Shown: one piece after another, positions 9,433 to 17,796 of the stretch
Layout: every line of letters begins with the position of its first letter
Position numbering within the stretch: position 1 is the first letter of the stretch
Source: GMQP-bins7 sp963776565
GTDB taxonomy: Bacteria; Actinomycetota; Thermoleophilia; Gaiellales; Gaiellaceae
Reading direction: 5' to 3'
DNA: 64,000 bases
Assembly: GCA_963776565.1 (NCBI GenBank)
Contig: CAVZNF010000015.1
Span: 580,731-644,730 of the forward strand
Made by a program: the position numbers and the translations under genes
The notes under the pieces: generated by a model
What the model saw: the letters and a program-made list of their open reading frames with translations, nothing else
Databases searched by the model: none
Told to the model about the DNA's origin: nothing

Positions 9433-10556
9433 TCGTGCGGGCCGTGTTCTGGGGCTCGCTCGGCGCGCTCGGCTGGACGCACGCGGGCTATCCGCTCGCG
9501 ATGGGCGTGCTTGCACGCAGGCGGCCGCGGCCCGTTCACAAGGCGGAGCAGACGCCGTCCGTTGCGCTGGTGGTGTCGGCGCACGACGAGGAGTCGGTGA
9601 TCCGCCGCCGCGTCGAGAACGCGTTGGCACTCGACTATCCGGCCGAGAAGCTCGAAGTCGTCGTCGCGTCCGACGGCTCGACCGACCTCACCGACGCCAT
9701 CGTCGGCGAGATTGCCGCCGAGAACCTGCGCGTTCGCCTTCTCCAGTGCCCGCGCGAGGGCAAGGTGGCAGCTCAGCATCGAGCGGTTCGCGAGACCTCG
9801 AGCGAGGTGCTCGCGTTCACCGACGCGAACAGCGAGTGGGAGCCGGGGGCGCTACATGCGCTCGTCCGCAACCTTGCCGACGACGAGGTCGGCTACGTCT
9901 GCGGGCAACTCCGGCTCGAGAGCCCGGACGGCGCGAACATGGAGGGCGCCTACTGGCGGTACGAGATGTGGGTGCGCGAGCAGGAGTCGGCAGCGAGCTC
10001 GATCACGGCGGGTAACGGCGCGATCTACGCGGTCAAGCGCGACGCGTACGTCGAGGACGACCCGAAGTTCGGGCACGACTTCGGCTTCCCGTACCTCATG
10101 GAGCAGATGGGGCTTCGTGCCGTCTACGAGCCGGAGGCGGTCGCAATCGAGAAGCCCGCCGCGGAGCCGGAGGACGAATACGGACGCAAGGTCCGCACCA
10201 TCTCGCGTGCGCTCGGGCACATCCTCACCGGTCGGGCGTTCCGGCCGACGCGGCGGCTCTACCTCGCGCAGCTCGTCTCGCACCGAGTGCTCCGCTACTC
10301 GACCGGGATCCTGCACGTCGGGCTCCTCGTTTCGAACCTCATGCTCGTCGCGCGCGCGCCCTTCTATCGCGTGTTCCTCATCTTCCAGCTTGTCGGGCTC
10401 GGGCTCGCGGGAGCGGGGAAGGCACGCCTGCCGGTTCCTGGCGCGCGGCTCGCCTACTACTACTACGTCGTCACGAAGGCGACGGTCGCGGCGCTCGTGC
10501 GCTACCTGCGCTCCGGCACGCCGCAGACGTGGGACAAGGCCAAGGGCACGCGATGA
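9429..10556 (+). CDS. Membrane glycosyltransferase family 2 (processive-type)
   Basis: GTG 9429 overlaps the previous stop. The protein has 375 residues. An N-terminal hydrophobic stretch (about 2-22) is followed by the GT2 core: VVSAHDEESVIRRRVENA, VVVASDGSTDLT, FTDANSEWEPGALHALV (DxN metal site) and GNGAIYAVKRDAYVED. Near the end there are one or two hydrophobic segments (about 295-345, VGLLVSNLMLVARAP and VFLIFQLVGLGLAGAG). This layout is that of membrane GT2 enzymes that elongate or flip a chain. It overlaps the following sugar transferase by ATGA, so the two are likely co-translated. The frame is intact. Confidence 0.8.
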   Translation: MIVRAVFWGSLGALGWTHAGYPLAMGVLARRRPRPVHKAEQTPSVALVVSAHDEESVIRRRVENALALDYPAEKLEVVVASDGSTDLTDAIVGEIAAENLRVRLLQCPREGKVAAQHRAVRETSSEVLAFTDANSEWEPGALHALVRNLADDEVGYVCGQLRLESPDGANMEGAYWRYEMWVREQESAASSITAGNGAIYAVKRDAYVEDDPKFGHDFGFPYLMEQMGLRAVYEPEAVAIEKPAAEPEDEYGRKVRTISRALGHILTGRAFRPTRRLYLAQLVSHRVLRYSTGILHVGLLVSNLMLVARAPFYRVFLIFQLVGLGLAGAGKARLPVPGARLAYYYYVVTKATVAALVRYLRSGTPQTWDKAKGTR

Positions 10557-11137
10557 ACCGCGCGGCCGACGTGGCGATCGCCGGAGTCGGTCTCGCACTG
10601 ACGAGCCCGGTCATCGGCCTCGCGGCGCTCGCGACGAAGCTCGAGGATCGCGGGCCCGTGCTCTACCGGCAAACCCGTGTCGGCAAGGACGGCGAGGACT
10701 TCGAGGTGCTCAAGCTCCGCACGATGGTCGTCGGGGCCGAGCGCATAGGAGCCGGCTACGCGGTCGATCGGGGCGACCGGCGCATCACGCGCGTCGGACG
10801 CATCCTCCGGCGGACGTCGATCGACGAGCTGCCGCAGCTGTGGAACATCCTGCGCGGCGACATGAGTGTCATCGGCCCGCGGCCGACGCTGCGCTACCAG
10901 GTCGAGCAGTACGACGAGCACCAGCGCCACCGGCTCGACATCAGGCCGGGGCTCACCGGGTGGGCCCAGGTGCACGGCCGGGCAGAGCTGCCCTGGGCGG
11001 AACGCATCGAGCTCGACGTCTGGTACGTCGAGAACCGCACGCCGCGGGTGGACCTCGAGATCCTCGCGCGCACGCCGCTCGCTCTCTTCCGCGGGACGTA
11101 CCGCGGTGCTACGGGAGGGTGGCGGCCGAAGGCGTGA
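10553..11137 (+). CDS. Short undecaprenyl-phosphate sugar phosphotransferase (PF02397)
   Basis: 194 residues, nearly all of it the bacterial sugar transferase domain. It has an N-terminal membrane-associated helix (ADVAIAGVGLALTSPVIGLA), then DRGPVLYRQTRVGKDGEDF, EVLKLRTM, RRTSIDELPQLWNILRGDMS, VIGPRPTLRY and RPGLTGWAQVHGR. Known members move a sugar-1-phosphate from a UDP-sugar to undecaprenyl phosphate, the first step of glycan assembly. It lacks the extra TM/Rossmann half of the 31140 enzyme. The ATG overlaps the previous gene's stop. Its 3' end overlaps the convergent GT by 29 bp. Confidence 0.88.
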   Translation: MNRAADVAIAGVGLALTSPVIGLAALATKLEDRGPVLYRQTRVGKDGEDFEVLKLRTMVVGAERIGAGYAVDRGDRRITRVGRILRRTSIDELPQLWNILRGDMSVIGPRPTLRYQVEQYDEHQRHRLDIRPGLTGWAQVHGRAELPWAERIELDVWYVENRTPRVDLEILARTPLALFRGTYRGATGGWRPKA

Positions 11138-12314
11138 CGACGCCCTTCGCCGCGAGCAGCGTGCGGTAGAGCCGGTCGACATCGTCGACGAGTCGATCGA
11201 CCGAGTAGCGCGTACGCGCGTACGCGCGTCCCGACTCACCGAGCCTCGCACGCAGGTCCGGGTCGAGTGCGAGCTCGGCGAGCCGTTCCGCCGCGGCATC
11301 GGTGTCTCCAGGCTCGACGAGGAACCCGTCGATGCCGTCGCGTACGACATCCGGCACACCTCCGACGCGTGTCGCCACAACCGGTGTTCCAGAGGCGAGC
11401 GCCTCGATCGCGCTCACGGGTGTTCCCTCGTTGACGGACGGCAGGAGGAACGCGTCGAAGAGGCGGTAGTAGCCCGCGACGTCCTCCTGATATCCGACGA
11501 AATAGGTCGAGCGGGCGATCCCGAGGTCGTGGGCTAGCTGCTCGAGCCGTTCGCGGTCAGGGCCGTCTCCGACCATGCAGAGCACCGCATCGATGCCGCG
11601 CGCGCGCGCGGCGCGGACGATCTCGAGCACGGCCCCGGTGTCCTTCACGCCGGTCATGCGCCCGACCCAGCCGACCACGAATGCGTCCACGGGGATGCCG
11701 TACAGGTGGCGGTAGTCGAGGTCGGCGGTCTCGTCGCCGAGTCGCTCTTCGAGCGGGATGCCGAGCCGGATCACGGTGAACTTCTCGGTCGGCGCGATCC
11801 CGTGCGCCACGAGCTCGTCGCGCACCTCGGGGCTCACTGCGACGAGTACGTCGGAGCTCCGCGCCAGGTTGCGCTCGACCTGGCGGAAGAACGCGGTGCG
11901 GCCGGGACCGAAGTAGCCCTTCAGCACGTGGCCGTGGAACGTGTGGACGACGATAGGTGGCCGGGCCTTGCCGGCGACGAGAGCAGCGGCTCGCGCGAGC
12001 GCTCCCGCCTTCGCCGTGTGCGTGTGGAGGATGTGCGGCCGCTCCTCGCGCATGATCGCCGTTAGTCGGCGGATCGACTTCGCGTCGTGCAGTGGAGCCA
12101 CTTCGCGCTGCATCTCCGGCATGCTCACGACCGACACGCCGAGCCGTTCCGCGACGTACGCCATCGAGTCTTCCCCGCGCGCGAGACTGCCGGCGACGAG
12201 GGTCGTGTGGTAGCCGCGCGTCTCGAGCCCGGCGGCGAGGTTGGACACATGGATCGCAGGCCCGCCCATGTTCAGTCGCGCGATGACGCGCAGGACGCGG
12301 ATCGGCTCGGACAC
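11109..12314 (-). CDS. Glycosyltransferase, GT4
   Basis: 401 residues, intact. GTG 12314 gives SEPIRVLRVIARLNMGGPAI, the standard GT4 opening with an MGGP loop. HTHTAKAGALARAAA and VVHTFHGHVLKGYFGPGR are typical acceptor-side motifs. The donor half has VGWVGRMTGVKDTGAVL, PSVNEGTPVSAIEALASGTP (E-x7-E) and VATRVGGVPDVV. It is preceded on its strand by the -10 hexamer TAAGGT 7 nt away, so it is probably a single-gene transcript. It lies divergent from the ATP-grasp gene. Confidence 0.88.
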   Translation of the reverse strand: MSEPIRVLRVIARLNMGGPAIHVSNLAAGLETRGYHTTLVAGSLARGEDSMAYVAERLGVSVVSMPEMQREVAPLHDAKSIRRLTAIMREERPHILHTHTAKAGALARAAALVAGKARPPIVVHTFHGHVLKGYFGPGRTAFFRQVERNLARSSDVLVAVSPEVRDELVAHGIAPTEKFTVIRLGIPLEERLGDETADLDYRHLYGIPVDAFVVGWVGRMTGVKDTGAVLEIVRAARARGIDAVLCMVGDGPDRERLEQLAHDLGIARSTYFVGYQEDVAGYYRLFDAFLLPSVNEGTPVSAIEALASGTPVVATRVGGVPDVVRDGIDGFLVEPGDTDAAAERLAELALDPDLRARLGESGRAYARTRYSVDRLVDDVDRLYRTLLAAKGVVTPSAATLP

Positions 12315-12321
12315 GGCGCTG

Positions 12322-12327
12322 ACCTTA
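12322..12327 (-). promoter_or_regulatory. -10 hexamer TAAGGT (minus strand)
   Basis: On the minus strand TAAGGT stands 7 nt before GTG 12314. It is paired with a divergent plus-strand promoter about 30 bp away. Confidence 0.55.
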
Positions 12328-12353
12328 GCCGGGTCGGCGCCGACTCCTCCGAG

Positions 12354-12359
12354 TACGCT
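12354..12359 (+). promoter_or_regulatory. -10 hexamer TACGCT, leaderless type
   Basis: TACGCT stands 8 nt before GTG 12368. Confidence 0.55.
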
Positions 12360-12367
12360 CTCGCGTC

Positions 12368-13339
12368 GTGGTGGTGCTCCTCACCTCGGTCGGCCAGCGT
12401 GTCGACATCGCGCGCGCGTTTCGCGCAGCCGGCGCTGTCACGCTCGGAGTCGATGCCGATCCGCTCGCGCCTGCGCTCTACCACTGCGACAGGCGCGTCA
12501 TCGTCCCGCGAATTGCGGACCCGAGCTACGTCCCCACGCTGGCCGCGTTGCGCGAGGAGCACGACGTCCGCCTCGTCGTGCCGCTCAACGATCTCGACTT
12601 CCCGGTGCTCGCGCGCGATCGCGAGCAGCTCGCGCCGGCGCTCGTGCTCCTGCCCGACGCCGAAGCCTCCGCCCGCATGTCGGACAAGCTCGAGGCGCAC
12701 CACTTCTTCGTCGCGAACGGGATTCCGTCACCGCGGAGCTGGGCGCCCGAGGACGTTCCGGGCGACGCCCGCTTCCCCGTGCTCGTCAAAGCACGCGAGG
12801 GCTTCGGCTCGCGCAACATCCATCGTGCCGCCGACGCCGACGAGCTCGCGTTCTTTCTCGCGTACACGGACGTCCCGTCGTTCGTGCAGGAGGCCTGCCT
12901 CGGCGAGGAGTTCTCGATCGACGTCTTCTCGGACATGGACGGGCGCTGCCTGAATGCGATCCCGCGCACGATGCTCCTCTCGAAGGGCGGCGAGTCGATC
13001 AAGGGCGTCTCGATCAAGGATCGCGAGCTGATCGAGCACGGCGCGCGGGTCGCAGAGATCGTCGGCATCAAAGGGCCGGCGAACGTGCAGTGCTTCCGCG
13101 AGGCGGACGGATCGCTTCCGATCACGGACGTCAACACGCGCTTCGGCGGAGGCTTCCCCGTCCCGCTCGCGGCGGGTGGCCGCTACCCGGAGCTCGCGCT
13201 CGCTCTCGCCCGCGGGGAGAAGCCCGAGCCGCGACTCGGCGACTTCACCGAGGGCGTCGCGATGACGCGCTACTTCTCGGAGGTCTGCCTCTCGCCCGAC
13301 GGCGAGGGCGTTCTCCAGCCGATCCTGCCGCTTCCCTAG
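12368..13339 (+). CDS. ATP-grasp enzyme (carbamoyl-phosphate synthase large-chain-like)
   Basis: 323 residues from GTG 12368. The N-terminal pre-ATP-grasp fold has VVLLTSVGQRVDIARAFRAA and VDADPLAPALYHCDR. The ATP-grasp core has PVLVKAREGFGSRNIHRA (nucleotide-binding loop), PSFVQEACLGEEFSIDVFSD and the metal-binding ITDVNTRFGGGFPVPLAAGG. ATP-grasp enzymes join a carboxylate to an amine or other nucleophile through an acyl phosphate. In a glycan locus it could make an amide-linked decoration or a sugar precursor, but the substrate is unknown. It is followed 12 bp later by an epimerase. Confidence 0.85.
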   Translation: MVVLLTSVGQRVDIARAFRAAGAVTLGVDADPLAPALYHCDRRVIVPRIADPSYVPTLAALREEHDVRLVVPLNDLDFPVLARDREQLAPALVLLPDAEASARMSDKLEAHHFFVANGIPSPRSWAPEDVPGDARFPVLVKAREGFGSRNIHRAADADELAFFLAYTDVPSFVQEACLGEEFSIDVFSDMDGRCLNAIPRTMLLSKGGESIKGVSIKDRELIEHGARVAEIVGIKGPANVQCFREADGSLPITDVNTRFGGGFPVPLAAGGRYPELALALARGEKPEPRLGDFTEGVAMTRYFSEVCLSPDGEGVLQPILPLP

Positions 13340-13342
13340 CAT
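13337..13342 (+). promoter_or_regulatory. -10 hexamer TAGCAT
   Basis: TAGCAT stands 9 nt before ATG 13352 and overlaps the stop codon TAG of the ATP-grasp gene. Confidence 0.4.
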
Positions 13343-13351
13343 TCCCTGGCT

Positions 13352-14269
13352 ATGCGCTACCTCGTCACCGGCGCCGCCGGCTTCATCGGCTCACAGCTGC
13401 TGCGCGCGCTGCTCGAGCAGGGGCACGACGCGACTGGCTGGGACGCGTACACGGAGTACTACGACCCGGCGCTCAAGGAGGAGAACGCACGCGACCTTCC
13501 GGTGTCGCGGCTCGACCTCGCAGCGGACACGCTCGAGCTGGACGGCTTCGACGGCGTCTTCCACCTCGCCGGTCAGCCTGGTGTCGCGAGCTTCGGAGGG
13601 GTCTTCCCGGTCTACGTGCGCCAGAACGTGCTCGCGAGCCAGCGCCTCTTCGAAGCGGCTGCAGCCGCCGGCGTGCGCGTCGTGTTCGCCTCGTCGTCGT
13701 CGATCTACGGCGATGCCGAGCGCTACCCGACTCCCGAGGACACGATCCCGCGCCCGCTCTCGCCGTACGGGATCACGAAGCTCGCCTGCGAGCACCTCGC
13801 GGGGGCGTACGGGTCGGAGTTCGGGCTCGATGTCGTGACCGTCCGCTACTTCACGATCTACGGTCCGCGGCAACGACCGGACATGGCCTTCACGAAGATG
13901 GTCTCGTGCCTTGCGGAGGGGCGCGCCTTCGAGCTCTACGGGGACGGCTCGCAGTCGCGGAGCTTCACCTACGTCGACGACGCGGTCGAGGCGACGATCG
14001 CCGCCATGGAGCGCGCGTCCGGCGGCTCGATATTCAACGTCGGCGGCGGCAGCGAGGTCTCGATGCTCGAGGCGATCGAGACGCTCGGCAGGATTGCCGG
14101 TCGGCGTCTCGAGATCGTGCGTCACGCGCGACGGGAAGGCGATGCTGCCCGTACCGCGGCCGATACGACGCGCATTCGCACCGAGCTCGGCTGGCAGCCG
14201 GTGACATCGTTCGACGAAGGCCTCGCGGCTCAGTGGCGCTGGGCCGCTGCTAGGGTCGCGGCCGCATGA
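13352..14269 (+). CDS. NAD-dependent sugar epimerase, UDP-glucuronate 4-epimerase-like
   Basis: 305 residues. The Rossmann motif GAAGFIGSQLL (7-17), the catalytic Ser/Thr region FASSSSIYGD (about 112-121) and YGITK (about 137-141) define an extended SDR. The segment WDAYTEYYDPALKEEN resembles the YYDxxLK segment of UDP-glucuronate 4-epimerases (CapI type), and YFTIYGPRQRPDMA is usual for that group. It would interconvert UDP-GlcA and UDP-GalA, supplying acidic sugar donors. The exact substrate is inferred. The stop overlaps the Wzz-like gene's ATG. Confidence 0.8.
   Translation: MRYLVTGAAGFIGSQLLRALLEQGHDATGWDAYTEYYDPALKEENARDLPVSRLDLAADTLELDGFDGVFHLAGQPGVASFGGVFPVYVRQNVLASQRLFEAAAAAGVRVVFASSSSIYGDAERYPTPEDTIPRPLSPYGITKLACEHLAGAYGSEFGLDVVTVRYFTIYGPRQRPDMAFTKMVSCLAEGRAFELYGDGSQSRSFTYVDDAVEATIAAMERASGGSIFNVGGGSEVSMLEAIETLGRIAGRRLEIVRHARREGDAARTAADTTRIRTELGWQPVTSFDEGLAAQWRWAAARVAAA
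14251..14256 (+). promoter_or_regulatory. Possible internal -10 hexamer TAGGGT
   Basis: TAGGGT stands 9 nt before ATG 14266, inside the end of the epimerase gene. It may give extra transcription of the Wzz-like gene. Confidence 0.3.
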
Positions 14270-15156
14270 CGACCAGCCTCGACGAAGAGCAGGAGGTCGA
14301 TCTCTCCTCAGCCTGGCAGCGCCTCAAGCTGCGCTGGTGGCTTCCCGTCGGCGGTCTCGTCATCGGTGCTGTCGTGGGCATCGCGCTCGCGCTCTCCGGC
14401 GGCACCGTCTGGCGCTCGCAGACGATCGTCTACCTCGGGCAGCCCTTCGCGCCGCTCGGCGGCGGCCAGATCCAGAGCCTCGCGACGAACCCGCGCACGG
14501 TGGGCGAGATCATCCGCTCCGAGGCGGCGCTGAAACGCGCGTCGGAGATCAGCGGCATTCCCGTGTCTCGCCTGCGCTCGTCGATCTCGACCCGCGAGCT
14601 CGTCGCCGCAGGACAGCTGCGAGGAATCAATCCGCTGATGGAGATCACGGTCAAGGGCTCGGGCAAGAAGAAGGTCGAGCTGGCGGCCGCCGCGCTCGCC
14701 AGGCGCGTGACCGAGCGCGTCTCGGTCTACGTCACCGAGAAGGTCGCGCTGCTCGAGTCCGATGTCGAGACGGCCGAGACGCAGCTCGACGAGGTCAACG
14801 AGCGGATTCGCGCCGCCCAGGAACAGCAGGCAGCCGTTCTCGTCGATCGCTCGCTTCCGCTCGATCAGCGGCTCCTGGTGACCGCCAACCTCAACTCCGT
14901 GATCACGACGGCCGACGCAAGACGCGCCGCGATCCAGGACAGCCTCTCCGAGTCGCGTCAGCTCCTCAATCTCGCGGAGAGCGTGGAGTCGAGCCGCGTC
15001 GTCGAGCCGGCGGCGGCGAGCAAGACCACAGCGCGGTCGAGCCGCTCGTCGCTGCTCGTCGGCGCGCTCATCGGCCTGATCCTCGGCGCCATCGCCGCGC
15101 TCGTTGCCGACCCGATCGCCGCCCGCCGGCGCGGGGCGGCTCCGCCGACGGCCTGA
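14266..15156 (+). CDS. Wzz-like chain-length/co-polymerase membrane protein
   Basis: 296 residues. One transmembrane helix near the N-terminus (about 24-44, WLPVGGLVIGAVVGIALAL) and one near the C-terminus (about 262-284, LLVGALIGLILGAIAAL) enclose an extracytoplasmic domain with a probable coiled coil (about 155-190, LESDVETAETQLDEVNERIR). This is the topology of Wzz/PCP proteins that set polysaccharide chain length. No tyrosine-kinase domain is attached. It sits between an epimerase and a GT2 gene in an ATGA/TGATG-coupled run. Confidence 0.75.
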   Translation: MTTSLDEEQEVDLSSAWQRLKLRWWLPVGGLVIGAVVGIALALSGGTVWRSQTIVYLGQPFAPLGGGQIQSLATNPRTVGEIIRSEAALKRASEISGIPVSRLRSSISTRELVAAGQLRGINPLMEITVKGSGKKKVELAAAALARRVTERVSVYVTEKVALLESDVETAETQLDEVNERIRAAQEQQAAVLVDRSLPLDQRLLVTANLNSVITTADARRAAIQDSLSESRQLLNLAESVESSRVVEPAAASKTTARSSRSSLLVGALIGLILGAIAALVADPIAARRRGAAPPTA

Positions 15157-16097
15157 TGCTCGACGGCAAGCGGGTCGCGGTCGTCGTACCCGCGTTCGAC
15201 GAGGAGCGGCTCGTCGGCGAGACGATCCGTGGGATCCCCGAGCTCGTCGACCGGATCGTCGTCGTCGACGATGCCTCGCGCGACGGCACGGCGGCTGCGG
15301 CCGAGGCGGTCGGCGACGCTCGCGTGCGGATCATCCGCCATGAGCGAAATGCGGGTGTCGGCGCCGCCATCGCAACGGGCTATCGCCGAGCGCTCGAGGA
15401 GGAGATCGACGTCACCTGCGTCATGGCCGCCGACAACCAGATGGATCCGGCCGAGCTACCGGAGCTGGTCGGCCCGGTCGCGCGTGGCGAGGTCGAGTAC
15501 GCGAAGGCGAATCGCCTCGTGTCGGGCGAGGCCTGGAAGGTCATTCCGCGCACGCGCTATCTCGGGAACGCCGTGCTCTCGCTCCTGACCAAGATCGCGT
15601 CCGGCTACTGGCATGTCGCCGACTCTCAGGCGGGGTACACGGCGCTCTCGCTGAGTGCGCTCCGGCGCCTCGACCTCGACGCGCTGTACCCGCGCTACGG
15701 GTTCCCGAACGACGTGCTCGTCCATCTCAACATCCAGAACGCGCGCGTTCGCGACGTTCCCTCGCGGCCGATCTACGACGTGGGAGAGCGCTCGGGGATC
15801 AAGCTTCGGTCGGTCGTGCCGCGGATCTCGTGGCTCCTGCTGAAGGGGTTCTGGTGGCGCATGGGGCAGAAGTACGTGATCCGCGACTTCCACCCGCTCG
15901 TCTTCTTCTACGTCTTCGGCGTGCTCATGCTCGGCGTCGGGCTCGTGCTCGGGCTCGTCGAGCTCGCGCTGCGGATTGCCGGCAACGCGATCACGCCGGC
16001 CACGATCGTCCTCGTCGCGGTGCTCCTGATCGCGGGACTGCAGATGACGCTGTTCGCCATGTGGTTCGACATGGAGGCGAACAAGGACCTGCGCTGA
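15156..16097 (+). CDS. Glycosyltransferase family 2, DPM1-like with C-terminal TM segments
   Basis: 313 residues; the ATG overlaps the previous stop as TGATG. GT2 core: RVAVVVPAFDEERLVGETI, IVVVDDASRDGT, NAGVGAAIATGYRRALE, CVMAADNQMDPAELPELV (metal motif) and HVADSQAGYTALSLSALR. At the end there are two hydrophobic helices (about 245-275 and 285-305). Enzymes of this kind load a sugar onto polyprenyl phosphate for later use by GT-C enzymes, four of which are encoded in this window; that link is an inference. Confidence 0.82.
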   Translation: MLDGKRVAVVVPAFDEERLVGETIRGIPELVDRIVVVDDASRDGTAAAAEAVGDARVRIIRHERNAGVGAAIATGYRRALEEEIDVTCVMAADNQMDPAELPELVGPVARGEVEYAKANRLVSGEAWKVIPRTRYLGNAVLSLLTKIASGYWHVADSQAGYTALSLSALRRLDLDALYPRYGFPNDVLVHLNIQNARVRDVPSRPIYDVGERSGIKLRSVVPRISWLLLKGFWWRMGQKYVIRDFHPLVFFYVFGVLMLGVGLVLGLVELALRIAGNAITPATIVLVAVLLIAGLQMTLFAMWFDMEANKDLR

Positions 16098-16239
16098 GGA
16101 CGTGGCGCCCGAACGGGTGATGCCTCCCTCGTCCCGGGGCTGACCATGAGCGGATGCCACGCGGGTAGCCGCAGGAGCGGTGGAGCGCGTGTCGTAAGAG
16201 GAAAGGCCGGAGCGGAAGTGCCCGGCTAGCATCGAGACA
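16098..16239. other. 142-bp intergenic region with GC-rich stems
   Basis: There is no open frame of note. Short complementary arms are visible (GCCGG at 16206-16210 with CCGGC at 16222-16226, and GCGG/CCGC pairs around 16155-16180). Its end carries the promoter of the 16240 gene. I cannot assign it to a known RNA family. Confidence 0.3.
16227..16232 (+). promoter_or_regulatory. -10 hexamer TAGCAT, leaderless type
   Basis: TAGCAT stands 7 nt before ATG 16240 at the end of a 142-bp gap, so it is a likely operon promoter. Confidence 0.55.
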
Positions 16240-17185
16240 ATGCCGACCTCACTCGTCACCGGCGGCGCCGGTTTTCTCGGCTCCCATCTCTGCGAGGCGC
16301 TCCTGCAGCGCGGCCACCGCGTGATCTGCGTCGACAACCTCGTCGTCTCGACGCTCGAGAACATCGACCACCTCCGTGACGACGCCTTCACGTTCGTCAA
16401 CCACGACGTGATCCAGCCCATCGAATGCAACGAGCCGGTCGACTTCGTCTATCACCTCGCCGCGCTCGCCAGCCCGATCGACTACCTGCGCATGCCGCTC
16501 CACTCGCTGAAGACCGGCTCGAACGGGACTCACCATGCGCTCGGTCTCGCGAAGTGGAAGCGTGCGCGCTTCCTGCTCGCCTCCACGAGCGAGGTCTACG
16601 GCGACCCGGAGGTGCATCCACAGCCCGAGACGTACTGGGGCAACGTGAACCCGATCGGCCCGCGTGGCGTCTACGACGAGGCGAAGCGCTACGCGGAAGC
16701 GCTGACGATGGCGTACCACCGCCAGCAGGGCGTGAACACCGCGGTCGTCCGCATCTTCAACACGTACGGCCCGCGGATGCGCGCCAACGACGGTCGCGCG
16801 ATCCCGACCTTCCTGCGCCAGGCGCTCGAAGGCAAGCCGGTCACCGTGTTCGGTGACGGCTCGCAAACGCGCAGCTTCTGTTACGTCGACGACCTGATCC
16901 GCGGCATCGTCCTTCTCGGCGAGTCGCACGAGCACCTTCCGGTGAACCTCGGCAACCCGGACGAGAAGACGCTCGTCGAGCTGGCCGAGACGATTCTCCG
17001 GCTCACGGGCTCTTCGAGCGAGATCGTCTACGAAGCGCTTCCCGTCGACGACCCGCAGGTGCGCCAGCCTGACATCACGCGCGCGACGCAGATCCTCGGC
17101 TGGGCGCCCGGAGATCGCACTCGAGGACGGCCTGCGCAAGACGATCGCGTCGCTCGGGCACGAGGCCGCCGTCGGCTCCGCGTGA
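16240..17185 (+). CDS. uxs: UDP-glucuronate decarboxylase (UDP-xylose synthase)-like SDR (one frameshift)
   Basis: The sequence follows the UXS family closely: GGAGFLGSHLCEALLQRG, ASPIDYLRMPLHSLKTGSNG, STSEVYGDPEVHPQPETYWG, NVNPIGPRGVYDEAKRYAEA (catalytic YxxxK) and VVRIFNTYGPRM. Family members turn UDP-GlcA into UDP-xylose with bound NAD. Near 17110 an extra G (GCGCCCGGAGATC) shifts the frame; the natural tail ALEDGLRKTIASLGHEAAVG continues to TGA 17183-17185. About 314 residues. The raw frame runs on into the methyltransferase, giving a false fusion. Confidence 0.85.
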
Positions 17186-17796
17186 GCTCGCTCGGCGACC
17201 GCTACGAAGAGCACCATCGCGAGCGCCGAGACGAGGGCGACTTCGTCTTCGTCCCCGAGCGCATCCCTCTGCTCGTCGCGGCCATCGGGACCGGGAAGCG
17301 CGTGCTCGACCTCGGCTGCCGCTCCGGCGCGCTGACGCGCCACTTCCTCGAAGGGAACTCGGTCGTCGGTCTCGACGTCGATGCGTCCGCGCTCGAGAAG
17401 GCCGCCGCGCTCGGGATCGAGCCCGTGCAGGCGAACGTCGAGGAGCCGCTGCCGTTCGCCGACGCGAGCTTCGACGCCGTCGTCGCCGGCGAGCTCTTCG
17501 AGCACCTTCAGTTCCCGGATGCGCTCGTCGCGGAGATCGGGCGCGTGCTGCGACCTCGAGGAACGCTGGCCGGTTCGGTTCCGAACGCGTTCCGCATGCA
17601 GAGCCGCCTTCGCTTCCTGCGCGGCCGTTCGCCCGAGGACGATCCGACGCACCTCCGCATGTTCTCCCCCGACGCGATGCGTGAGCTGCTCGCCGACTTC
17701 GAGAACGTCGAGCTCAGCTACGTCGGCGGACGCTACGCGCGGCTGAGCGCCCGGCTGTTCGCCCGCGATCTGGTGTTCACGGGCGTCAAGCCGTAG
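17182..17796 (+). CDS. Class I SAM-dependent methyltransferase
   Basis: 204 residues from GTG 17182, which overlaps the UXS stop (GTGA). Motif I is RVLDLGCRSGALTRHFLE (about 37-54), the acidic second-strand end is GLDVDASALE, and the post-I region is FDAVVAGELFEHLQFPDALV followed by GRVLRPRGTLAGSVPN. This is the UbiE/type-11 fold. The methyl acceptor may be a sugar of the glycan or its lipid carrier; the sequence does not say. The 3' end overlaps the convergent cupin gene by 11 bp. Confidence 0.8.
   Translation: MSSLGDRYEEHHRERRDEGDFVFVPERIPLLVAAIGTGKRVLDLGCRSGALTRHFLEGNSVVGLDVDASALEKAAALGIEPVQANVEEPLPFADASFDAVVAGELFEHLQFPDALVAEIGRVLRPRGTLAGSVPNAFRMQSRLRFLRGRSPEDDPTHLRMFSPDAMRELLADFENVELSYVGGRYARLSARLFARDLVFTGVKP

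Noticed and set aside
7518..10556. A 1012-codon frame joining three glycosyltransferases
   Set aside because: It joins the tail of one GT4, most of a second and a GT2 only because a stop is lost by frameshift. Clear starts with overlap or a promoter exist at 8223 and 9429.
11208..11232. Alternating GCGCGTAC repeat as a possible regulatory repeat
   Set aside because: It lies inside the coding sequence for AYARTRYS of an intact GT4 gene and is explained by codon use.
16240..17796. UXS-methyltransferase fusion protein
   Set aside because: The linking stretch is low-complexity Arg/Gly. The proper UXS tail and stop lie in the next frame, with a GTGA overlap to the methyltransferase.
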